A stretch of DNA of 64,000 bases. It comes from JBFJKD01 sp038106145 (GTDB lineage: Bacteria; Pseudomonadota; Gammaproteobacteria; Pseudomonadales; Porticoccaceae). The notes below the pieces were generated by a model. The model was not told the DNA's origin. It did no database searches and was given only the letters and a program-made list of their open reading frames with translations. The stretch lies in assembly GCA_038106145.1 (NCBI GenBank), contig JAYODD010000010.1, forward strand, positions 54,326-118,325, given 5' to 3'. This document shows positions 35,418 through 42,863 of the stretch, piece by piece; positions within the stretch are counted from its first letter, which is position 1; every line of letters begins with the position of its first letter. The position numbers and the translations under genes were made by a program.

Positions 35418-35651
35418 CTAACGTCGTAACTGCGCATCCAGATGTTCGACCAATTCCGTCCAGTCAGAATCTTGCGCCAGCGCCTCCAGTAAAAAAGCGC
35501 GCTGGCCGGGATTCCAGAATGGCGCTGCGACGAGACTCAGGGCGGGATCCAGCGGACTGTGCTGATCAATAAACTGCGCAATTGCCAGTTCAGAGGACGG
35601 CAGCCCAAGCTGGTCGAATAACGCGGACAAAGTGTGTGGCGATATATCCAT
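35418..35651 (-). CDS. DUF2789 family protein
   Basis: The 77-aa protein matches the small DUF2789 family common in Pseudomonas relatives: HTLSALFDQLGLPS near the N-terminus and APFWNPGQRAFLLEAL in the centre. It is predicted helical, soluble and without a known function. It stands alone between the acyltransferase and a metallo-beta-lactamase gene. Confidence 0.8.
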   Translation of the reverse strand: MDISPHTLSALFDQLGLPSSELAIAQFIDQHSPLDPALSLVAAPFWNPGQRAFLLEALAQDSDWTELVEHLDAQLRR

Positions 35652-35753
35652 TGACAGAGACCGTGCTGACGTTCTGACCGTCGCCGTAGTGTGCCAGCGA
35701 CAGGTTATAGCCTTAAATTTTCGCTTTCCCTTCGCCTTGCGCCCAAATTCTGA

Positions 35754-36602
35754 TTAGCCGTGCAGGCGCCAGCGCGCTTGATCAAATTCTCCGTGGGCCT
35801 GCGTGCACGTCGCTCTGCCGTCCCGTTGTAACTTGAGTAAATGCGCCCACAGGGAATAACGGGCGTAGGTCAGCACCGCGGGATCCACGTCGTCGTACAC
35901 CACCGGCAGTATTTCCAGCAAGCTGGCTTCGCCAACTTTGCGCATACCGGACACGGTTTTTTGCTCGCGCATCAAACGATGTCGATACAACCTGTCCACC
36001 ACCTTGATCGGCTCCGGAATCAGATTGCCGTGGCCCGGCGCGATGCCTCTAAGCGGATATTCCCGCAACAGTTCAAGGGAGCGCAGATAATCCTTCATAT
36101 CGCCGCTGGGAGGAATAATCACCACCGTCGAACCGTCCATAATATGGTCCCCGGAAAACAACAGGCCTTCTTCACGCAGCAGGTAACAAAAATGATTCCC
36201 CACATGGCCAGGCGTATGAATCGCCTCCAGCGTGAACTCACTGGTGCTGAGCAGCTGTCCATGTCTGACGTTTTGCGCCACGGAAAACGTCGTATCCTGA
36301 AAATGATCCGGTTCATCCATCACACAGCCGAACACCTCGGCACCTGTAATGGCGGCCAACTCATAGGTGAGCGGCGAGTGGTCCTTGTGAGTATGGGTGA
36401 CCACGATACGACGAATCTTCCCTTCACCGGCGGCGAGAATGGCCTGTAAATGGCTGTCGCTCAGCGGGCCCGGGTCGAGCACCGTGTATTCATCGCGACC
36501 CAATAAATAGGTATTAGTCCCGGGGCCGGTCATCTTGCTGCCGTTAGGCGCGGTTAGACGCCGCACCAGGGGCGACCATTGCTCCGCAATAGTCGCGCTC
36601 AC
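35754..36602 (-). CDS. Metallo-beta-lactamase-fold hydrolase (LACTB2-like)
   Basis: The 282-aa protein has MTGPGTNTYLLG near residues 24-35, the THTHKDH zinc motif (H70, H72, D74, H75), TPGHVGNH and GDHIMDGS, then a C-terminal winged-helix-like region. This layout is that of LACTB2/glyoxalase-II-like enzymes, some of which cut single-stranded RNA. The substrate here is unknown. It is followed by fabV after 25 bp. Confidence 0.82.
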   Translation of the reverse strand: MSATIAEQWSPLVRRLTAPNGSKMTGPGTNTYLLGRDEYTVLDPGPLSDSHLQAILAAGEGKIRRIVVTHTHKDHSPLTYELAAITGAEVFGCVMDEPDHFQDTTFSVAQNVRHGQLLSTSEFTLEAIHTPGHVGNHFCYLLREEGLLFSGDHIMDGSTVVIIPPSGDMKDYLRSLELLREYPLRGIAPGHGNLIPEPIKVVDRLYRHRLMREQKTVSGMRKVGEASLLEILPVVYDDVDPAVLTYARYSLWAHLLKLQRDGRATCTQAHGEFDQARWRLHG

Positions 36603-36627
36603 GGCGTCACGCCGAGGGGAGCGGGCA

Positions 36628-37809
36628 TCACAGGCTCACCATCGGATCCACGTCCGCGTCGTAGTTCACCCCCGCCAGGCCAAACCCAAACAAACGCAAA
36701 AATTCCGCGTGGTAACCCGCGTAATCGGTCAGTTCATTCACGTTTTCCGTGGTGACCTTGTCCCATAGCTCCTGTACCTTGTGCTGCACGCTGTCTTTGA
36801 GCTCCAGACCATCCATACGCAAACGCCCAGCTTCATCCACATCCCGTTGACCGTCGGTGTAAAACTGGCGGGCGAACAGGCCCTGAATTTGTTCGATGCA
36901 ACCCTCGTGAGAACCTTCTTCCTTCATAATCTTGTAGAGAATGGAAATATACAGGGGCATGATGGGAATGGCCGAACTGGCCTGGGTAACCAGGGCCTTC
37001 AGTACCGACACCTTGCACTCGCCGCCGATAGCCCGCAATTTGCCGTCGATTCGCCCCGCGGCGCGATCCAGATCCCGCTTGGCCATACCAATGCTGGCGT
37101 TGCCGTAGAGCGGCCAGGTCATTTCCTTGCCGATATAGGTGTAGGCCGTCGATTTGCAACCGGGCGCGAGCAATCCCGCGTCGCTCAATGCATCGATCCA
37201 CCACTCCCAGTCTTCACCGCCCATCACTTTGACAGTGTCGGCAATCTCGGCCTCCGTGGCCGGTTCAACAGTAACCTCCTCGACGACCATTTTGTCGGTA
37301 TTCAGCCCTTTCATCGTATAGGCATTGCCGATCGGCTTGAGGCTCGAATTGTGAGTAATGCCGGTGCGCGGATCGGTGCGTCGCGGTGACGCCAGGGAGT
37401 ACACCACCATATCCACTGGTCCCATACCGTTCTGCAACGTCGCAATAACTTCCTGTTTAATTTCATCGGAAAAGGCATCGCCGTTAATGCCTTCGGCATA
37501 CAAGCCTGCCGCCCGCGCCGCCGCCTGCATGGCAGCGGTATTGTAATAACCCGCGCTGGCGGTACGATTTTCACTCGGTGGTTTTTCAAAAAATACACCA
37601 AGGGTATCCGCTCCACTGCCAAAAGCCGCGGTAATGCGCGACGCCAGCCCGTAACCCGTTGACGCACCGATCACCAATACCTTCTTGGGGCCATTGGCAA
37701 TCGGACCCTTGCTTTTAACGTAATCGATTTGTTGCTGCACATGGGCGGCACAGCCGACTGGATGGGCGTTAGTACAAATAAATCCGCGAATTTTTGGTTT
37801 GATAACCAT
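36628..37809 (-). CDS. fabV: Trans-2-enoyl-CoA/ACP reductase FabV
   Basis: FabV reduces enoyl-ACP (or enoyl-CoA) with NADH in the last elongation step and is naturally triclosan-resistant. The ATG at 37809 has GGAG upstream and gives 393 aa. The family active-site motif Y-x8-K is exact (Y235 and K244, the positions reported for characterised FabV proteins), and the NAD-binding VIGASTGYG lies at residues 46-54. The longer in-frame start at 37836 is unsupported. It is divergent from the halohydrin dehalogenase-like gene. Confidence 0.96.
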   Translation of the reverse strand: MVIKPKIRGFICTNAHPVGCAAHVQQQIDYVKSKGPIANGPKKVLVIGASTGYGLASRITAAFGSGADTLGVFFEKPPSENRTASAGYYNTAAMQAAARAAGLYAEGINGDAFSDEIKQEVIATLQNGMGPVDMVVYSLASPRRTDPRTGITHNSSLKPIGNAYTMKGLNTDKMVVEEVTVEPATEAEIADTVKVMGGEDWEWWIDALSDAGLLAPGCKSTAYTYIGKEMTWPLYGNASIGMAKRDLDRAAGRIDGKLRAIGGECKVSVLKALVTQASSAIPIMPLYISILYKIMKEEGSHEGCIEQIQGLFARQFYTDGQRDVDEAGRLRMDGLELKDSVQHKVQELWDKVTTENVNELTDYAGYHAEFLRLFGFGLAGVNYDADVDPMVSL

Positions 37810-38089
37810 GGTTACTCCCATAAGCGGCGTCCCCAACGGGCAGCACTGGCTGAATTATTTTCTCGTCACAACGCCGGCTACAAACTGTGGTGCCGGTACC
37901 CGCGGCGCGAGCAGCGGAATGATACCGCGAACCATCGCCGCACTCTAGCGCACCATTTCGCCACGTTGCGCCAAGTTGCGTCAAACAGGGCAGTCTGCTG
38001 CGCGGGTTTGTGACACAATAATACCGAAACTAATAGTTCAGCCAGGCTGAACGGGCGCGTTTCGCAAAAAAACCGGGGGTTCGGTCATT
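37810..38089. other. Divergent promoter region, fabV / halohydrin dehalogenase-like gene
   Basis: A 280-bp non-coding stretch must hold promoters for both genes. On the plus strand an AATAAT -10-like hexamer lies at 38017-38022, and the 17-bp palindrome at 38036-38052 follows it. A clear -35 is not evident. Confidence 0.5.
38036..38052. promoter_or_regulatory. Perfect 17-bp palindrome, putative operator
   Basis: GTTCAGCC-A-GGCTGAAC has perfect 8-bp arms around one central base. It ends 37 bp before the start codon of the dehalogenase-like gene and lies just past a -10-like element, the usual place for a repressor site. No regulator gene is adjacent, so the binding protein is unknown. Confidence 0.6.
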
Positions 38090-38776
38090 ATGATACGCAT
38101 CGGCGACGGCTTAAAGGGCAAACGGGTACTCATCACCCAAAGCGAAGATTTCATGGGTCCGGTATTGTGCGATCAGTTCAGTGCCCACGGCGCCGAGGTG
38201 CTCGCTAACGCGCAACTGTTGGCCGACCCTCCAGCTGCCGAAAGAATAGTCGCTGCAGCAGGTGCAATTGACGTGCTGATCGCCAATCTCGCGGTGCCCC
38301 GACCCCGCACCAACGTACACCAGGTCACCGACCAGGAGTGGCGACATGTGTTTAGCCATATGGTTGACCCATTGCCGCGCCTGTGTCGGGCGGTATTGCC
38401 CGCCATGATGGAACGCCGTGGCGGAAAAATTGTAGTGATGGGCAGCGCTTCGGCACTGCGGGGCATGAAGCAGGCATCCACCTATAGCGCGGCGCGCGGT
38501 GCACAAATTGCCTACGTGCGCGCCGCGGGCGCCGAACTGGCTGAACACAATGTGCACATCAATCTTATTGCGCAAAATTTTGTCGACAACCCCACCTACT
38601 TTCCACCGGAAGTGCAGGCCAGCGATGCCTTTAAACAACGACTGCAACAGGAAGTACCACTGCAACGACTGGCCACGCCACAGGAAGATGCCCTGTTCGC
38701 GGTATTTCTGGCCTCGAGCGAAGTGAATTTTTTTGTTGGCCAAAGCTTTCCGTTTGCCGGTGGCTGGGTGACCTGA
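38090..38776 (+). CDS. Halohydrin dehalogenase-like SDR protein
   Basis: The 228-aa protein has a short-chain dehydrogenase fold but lacks both the glycine-rich NAD(P) motif and the catalytic Y-x3-K. It instead has the two motifs that define halohydrin dehalogenases: T-x4-F-x-G at the N-terminus (T16, F21, G23), which lines the halide pocket, and the triad S-x12-Y-x3-R (S119, Y132, R136), with the spacing of HheC S132-Y145-R149. The C-terminal half also resembles HheC (TYFPPE, VPLQRLATPQE, FAGGW). Such enzymes interconvert vicinal halohydrins and epoxides plus halide. It is followed 5 bp later by a TauE/SafE gene. Natural substrate unknown. Confidence 0.8.
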   Translation: MIRIGDGLKGKRVLITQSEDFMGPVLCDQFSAHGAEVLANAQLLADPPAAERIVAAAGAIDVLIANLAVPRPRTNVHQVTDQEWRHVFSHMVDPLPRLCRAVLPAMMERRGGKIVVMGSASALRGMKQASTYSAARGAQIAYVRAAGAELAEHNVHINLIAQNFVDNPTYFPPEVQASDAFKQRLQQEVPLQRLATPQEDALFAVFLASSEVNFFVGQSFPFAGGWVT

Positions 38777-38781
38777 ACATC

Positions 38782-39537
38782 ATGATCACCGACCCGTTTT
38801 TCTATTTATGCGCCATCCCCGCGGTACTGATATTTGGCCTGGCAAAGGGCGGTTTTGGTGGGGGAATCGCGGTCGTCTCGGTGCCGTTAATGACCCTGGC
38901 CATATCCCCGGTGCAGGCGGCGGCGATCTTGCTGCCCATTCTGATTGTAATGGATATGGTCGCCATGTGGAGTTTTCGCGGGCAGTGGAGCCGGGACAAT
39001 TTGCGTTTCTCCCTGCCCGGCGCCATGTTGGGTATCGTCCTCGGCGCCTTTACCTTTCGCTACCTGTCGGAAGATGCCATCCGTATTTTGATCGGCATAA
39101 TCGCCGTAGCCTTTTGCCTGAACTACTGGCTGAAACCATCTCTGGATAAAAAAACCGAACCCAATCTGTTGCGTGGCAGTTTGTGGGGCACCGTGGCCGG
39201 ATTCACCAGTTTTGGTATTCACGCTGGCGGACCGCCGTTGAGCATATATTTGTTACCGCAAAAAATGAACAAAACCCTGTTAATGGGTACATTCGCGATT
39301 TTTTTTGCGGTGGTAAATTTCGTCAAGCTCGTGCCTTATACCTGGCTGGGACAATTCGACCACACCAACCTGTTAACGGCGCTGGTGTTAACGCCGCTGG
39401 CGCCGGTCGGCGTGCGGCTGGGCTATTTTCTGTTACACAAAATTAGCGAACAGCTGGTGTATCGACTGTGTTACTTTTTTCTGTTCGTGGTGGGTATCAA
39501 ACTGCTTTACGATGGCGGCAGCGGCATATTCCTTTAG
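38782..39537 (+). CDS. TauE/SafE-family membrane anion exporter
   Basis: The 251-aa protein has about eight hydrophobic helices and the family's N-terminal GLAKGGFGGG and central GFTSFGIHAGGPPLSIYLLPQ motifs. TauE/SafE proteins are thought to export sulfite, sulfoacetate or other organic anions. The start codon is 5 bp after the dehalogenase-like gene, so the two are almost surely co-transcribed. It could remove a product of that enzyme, such as halide or an organic acid, but this is inference. Confidence 0.85.
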   Translation: MITDPFFYLCAIPAVLIFGLAKGGFGGGIAVVSVPLMTLAISPVQAAAILLPILIVMDMVAMWSFRGQWSRDNLRFSLPGAMLGIVLGAFTFRYLSEDAIRILIGIIAVAFCLNYWLKPSLDKKTEPNLLRGSLWGTVAGFTSFGIHAGGPPLSIYLLPQKMNKTLLMGTFAIFFAVVNFVKLVPYTWLGQFDHTNLLTALVLTPLAPVGVRLGYFLLHKISEQLVYRLCYFFLFVVGIKLLYDGGSGIFL

Positions 39538-39640
39538 CGGCGGCAGTCCACGCCAGCACAAACGTTATATCGGCAACCTGAGTACTAGCTTTTAGTTGGG
39601 GCTACTGTTAAATAACGCGTATATACAGGAGGTTATTAAA

Positions 39641-40111
39641 ATGAATAACTTGCAACGCATCATGTGTGCCCACGGCGTGTTTATGATTCTGTGCACGCTA
39701 CTATTTGGAGTCGGGTTGTGGATGCACTTGTTGGGCGGCTTTGAATTATTCCCCGGTTACATGGTGTCGTTTAGCGTACCCGGAACAGCCGAGGGCTGGG
39801 CGCGCGCCCACAGTGGACCCGCGCTAAACGGCATGATGGTTATCGCCATCGCATTTGTGTTACCTACCCTTGATTTCCGGGAAAAAACCGCCCGCATCCT
39901 GGGCTGGATCATCGTACTCGATGGTTGGGCAAATATCGGATTTTATTTTTTCGGCAATCTCACACCCAATCGTGGACTCAGTTTTGCGGATAACAGATAT
40001 GGAGAAGCCGATCTGTTCAGTGCCCTCGCATTGGCTCCCGCCTATATTTTTGGGGTGTTGGCCATCGGAGCTCTGTTTATCATTGGCAAGCGGGCTATGT
40101 CCCGGGCATAG
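39641..40111 (+). CDS. Styrene oxide isomerase homologue (StyC-like)
   Basis: From the ATG at 39641, with AGGAGGT at 39627-39633, the product is 156 aa with four membrane helices. It resembles Pseudomonas StyC closely along its length: FGVGLWM, WARAHSGPALNG, IVLDGW and TPNRGLSF. The haem-ligand histidine and the active-site Asn and Tyr reported for StyC (H58, N64, Y103) align with H57, N63 and Y102. SOI is a membrane haem-b enzyme that isomerises epoxides to aldehydes without cofactor turnover. No styrene monooxygenase (styAB) or phenylacetaldehyde dehydrogenase is nearby, so styrene is not implied. Confidence 0.9.
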   Translation: MNNLQRIMCAHGVFMILCTLLFGVGLWMHLLGGFELFPGYMVSFSVPGTAEGWARAHSGPALNGMMVIAIAFVLPTLDFREKTARILGWIIVLDGWANIGFYFFGNLTPNRGLSFADNRYGEADLFSALALAPAYIFGVLAIGALFIIGKRAMSRA

Positions 40112-40181
40112 ATCACGCCGAATACCCGATCGCGTCGGACTATGACCGCTGGTGTGTCAGTTCAACGCCCAGAGCGCGCAG

Positions 40182-40886
40182 TTATTTAAAATACATACTG
40201 GCCATTCTGGCAACAAAGTCTACGAGATTGGTGTGGCTCAAGCCGGCATTTTTAACCGGAGATTCAATGGGTACGCTCAGAATATTCGCCAGCAAACTGT
40301 AGGCTATGGCGTCAATTTCAGTGGGCGTTTCACCCATAAAGAATGGTTTTTCTTCCAGCACGTCGGCCAGGGCAATCATATCCTTGATGCCGATCGCACG
40401 GACCTCCTGCAAGGAATGCTTGCCTAAGCCGTGACCCATGAGCTGACGTTTGACGTTGCGTCTGATGACAGGCGCCAGAATCACGCGCAATGGCTGCGGA
40501 ATACCGCCAAGCACAATATCGCGATACTTGCGCCAGTTGGATTCCACCATCCAGCGTTCGTATACTATCACCCAATACAGATTTTCCTCCAGCAATCGTC
40601 GCAGCGAGTGCGCCAGGGCTTTCTGCGTTGGCGTTAGCGATATATCCAGATCGCAGTTAAATTCACTGTTGAGATATTCGATAATAAAACCGGAATCCCC
40701 CATTTTATTGCCACGGTGCTCTATCCACGGCAGCTTCTTTTTGGGTCCATTAAACGGCGCGGCATCGACCACCGATTCGTAGGGTATGTCGGCCATTTTA
40801 AGGTAGGTTTCGAGCTTCAGACAAAACGGACTGACCGAAGCCAGCCCCCAGGCGCCGGGGATTTGATGCACAATGACCTTTTCCAT
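40182..40886 (-). CDS. Glutathione S-transferase-like protein (FAX/metaxin/Tom37 type)
   Basis: The 234-aa protein has an N-terminal thioredoxin fold (SPFCLKLETYLKMADIPY, about 19-36) and an all-helical C-terminal domain (about 85-230). This is the FAXC/metaxin-like branch of the GST superfamily, not the classic epoxide-conjugating type. GGAGG lies just before the ATG. It converges on the isomerase gene with a 70-bp gap. It may conjugate or bind reactive epoxides or aldehydes, but no direct evidence supports this. Confidence 0.8.
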   Translation of the reverse strand: MEKVIVHQIPGAWGLASVSPFCLKLETYLKMADIPYESVVDAAPFNGPKKKLPWIEHRGNKMGDSGFIIEYLNSEFNCDLDISLTPTQKALAHSLRRLLEENLYWVIVYERWMVESNWRKYRDIVLGGIPQPLRVILAPVIRRNVKRQLMGHGLGKHSLQEVRAIGIKDMIALADVLEEKPFFMGETPTEIDAIAYSLLANILSVPIESPVKNAGLSHTNLVDFVARMASMYFK

Positions 40887-41319
40887 TAGTCCTCCGTCGA
40901 CGTTCCCGGCACTAGCCCTGCGCTCGCTGCCAGCTTCGCTGCACCGCGGCAGTTTAGCGATGCCAACCGCCTGTCAACCAAAAGCTTCTTGTTTCCATCC
41001 TACCGTCTCGGCATCAGCGCTTAAACATTTTTTTGCTATAAATTTTCTCAAACAACCCATGCCGCCCCGCACCCTGCGCACAACAATCTCGCTCGGTAGC
41101 CCCTTCCGCTCGAGCGCAGCCGCACTACCGGCAAACTCGTTGTCCCGGGACACCCCGCAATGATAGTCCCCGCTGTTCATATAGGGAACGGTAATCGTTG
41201 CGCGGGCGATATTGAGATAAGTTAGCGATGTGGCAGGCCAACACCGCGGGCCAAATATTTTCTACGTGGGTACGAAGATCAACATCAGTACCCCGCCCCA
41301 CTTACCCTCGCCGGTGCGG
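40887..41319. other. Intergenic region downstream of aceF and upstream of the GST-like gene
   Basis: About 430 bp. Short ORFs on both strands (for example 40974-41180 minus) have no recognisable domain or ribosome-binding site. I see no intrinsic terminator for aceF and no repeats. It probably contains the GST-like gene's promoter, which I cannot place. Confidence 0.45.
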
Positions 41320-42750
41320 CTAGAGCAACAGGCGTCGAATATCCCCCAGCAACGCCACCAGATCCGTCATAAAACGTCCGGCATCGCCGCCGTTGACCAC
41401 GCGATGGTCGTAGGAAAGCGCTAGCGGCAGCATATTGCGGGGCTCGAATTCCCGGCCATTCCATCGCGGTTTGATTTGCGCCTTCGACACCCCCAGGATG
41501 GCAACCTCCGGCGTGTTTACAATTGGGGTGAAACCGTTGCCGCCGATCGCGCCGAGGCTGGAAATGGTAAAGCAACCGCCCTGCATTTCGTTGACGGTAA
41601 GTTTTCCATCGCGGGCTTTAGCGGCCAACTCCGCAACCTCCTCGGCCAGCTGCCACAGGCTTTTTTTATTTACATCGCGCACCACCGGCACCACCAGACC
41701 GCGCGGCGTATCCACCGCCATGCCAATGTGAATATAGTGTTTTTGAATGTAGTGTTCGCCAGCGCTGTGCAAAGAGCGGTTCAATACCGGATTATTCGCC
41801 AGCGCCACCGCGCAGGCTTTCAGAATAATCGGCACCGGCGTCATTTTTGCGCCGCGCGCTTCCCCCTCGGCTTTAAGTGACTGGCGAAACGCTTCCAGCT
41901 CGGTGATATCGGCATCGTCGAACTGGGTAACATGTGGCACGTTGAGCCAGCTGCGCTGCATATTGGCGGCAGTCAGCTTGCTGATTTTGGTCATGGCAAC
42001 CTGCTCGACCTCGCCAAATTGCGCGAAGTCGATGTCGGGCACTCCGGGAAGCGCAGCGCCGCCGGGCTGAGGCGCATTGATACGCTGTTTAACAAACCGG
42101 TGGACATCGTCCTTGAGCAGACGGCCGCGAGGGCCGGTGCCACTCACGTCGCACAAATCAACACCCAGTTCCCGCGCCAACTGGCGCACCGCCGGCCCGG
42201 CGTAAATATCCCCGTTAGCAGGTGATTTGCCATTTTCTACAGCTTTGGAATCGGCCACTGGCGACCGCGTGATCCCTTGAGTCGCAGAGGATATCTCGCC
42301 TTCGCCGGGACTTATGGTCTCACCCTGATCGACATCCCCGAAAATATCTTTTGCACCAGCGTCGGCGCCCGCAGCGGTTTCATTGTCCCCGGATTCTGCG
42401 GACATCACTGCCGACTTTTTGTGTGCTGACGTTTCTGTTGGTTTGGTTGGTAGCGCGGTAGCCGCGGATATTTTTGCATCCGCCGCAGATGCCGCCTGCT
42501 CCGCATCGCCGCTGATTTCAATCTCGACCAAAGGCACACCTTCCTTGTCAATGCGCTGCCCTTCGGTCACCAGTATGGCGACGATCTTACCCGCTTTGGT
42601 GGCGGGTATTTCCATGGTGGCTTTATCGGATTCGAGCACCACCAGGGTGTCGTCCAGCGCCACCGTATCCCCGACGGCGATGGGAATTTCGATGACCTCC
42701 ACCTCCTCCGCACCACCCAGGTCTGGAACTTTGATAATCTCAGTGGCCAT
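41320..42750 (-). CDS. aceF: Dihydrolipoamide acetyltransferase (pyruvate dehydrogenase E2)
   Basis: E2 transfers acetyl from lipoamide to CoA in the pyruvate dehydrogenase core. The 476-aa protein has one N-terminal lipoyl domain (lipoylated K43 in ESDKATMEIP), a Ala/Ser-rich linker, a peripheral-subunit-binding domain (about 178-215) and the catalytic domain ending in SYDHRVVNGG. A single lipoyl domain is fewer than in many gammaproteobacterial AceF proteins. No lpd (E3) gene follows. Confidence 0.95.
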   Translation of the reverse strand: MATEIIKVPDLGGAEEVEVIEIPIAVGDTVALDDTLVVLESDKATMEIPATKAGKIVAILVTEGQRIDKEGVPLVEIEISGDAEQAASAADAKISAATALPTKPTETSAHKKSAVMSAESGDNETAAGADAGAKDIFGDVDQGETISPGEGEISSATQGITRSPVADSKAVENGKSPANGDIYAGPAVRQLARELGVDLCDVSGTGPRGRLLKDDVHRFVKQRINAPQPGGAALPGVPDIDFAQFGEVEQVAMTKISKLTAANMQRSWLNVPHVTQFDDADITELEAFRQSLKAEGEARGAKMTPVPIILKACAVALANNPVLNRSLHSAGEHYIQKHYIHIGMAVDTPRGLVVPVVRDVNKKSLWQLAEEVAELAAKARDGKLTVNEMQGGCFTISSLGAIGGNGFTPIVNTPEVAILGVSKAQIKPRWNGREFEPRNMLPLALSYDHRVVNGGDAGRFMTDLVALLGDIRRLLL

Positions 42751-42863
42751 CTGCTACCGCCCTGTTGAAGCCTGCCATTGTGCCATTTCCTGTAGCGAAC
42801 ATTTTCAATATCGACCGTCGCGTGTCATCAAGTTTCATCGCGACCCGGCGCCACACCACCTGT

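Noticed and set aside
40974..41180. 68-codon minus-strand ORF between the GST-like gene and aceF
   Set aside because: No ribosome-binding site, no recognisable domain, and no sign of conservation that I can see.
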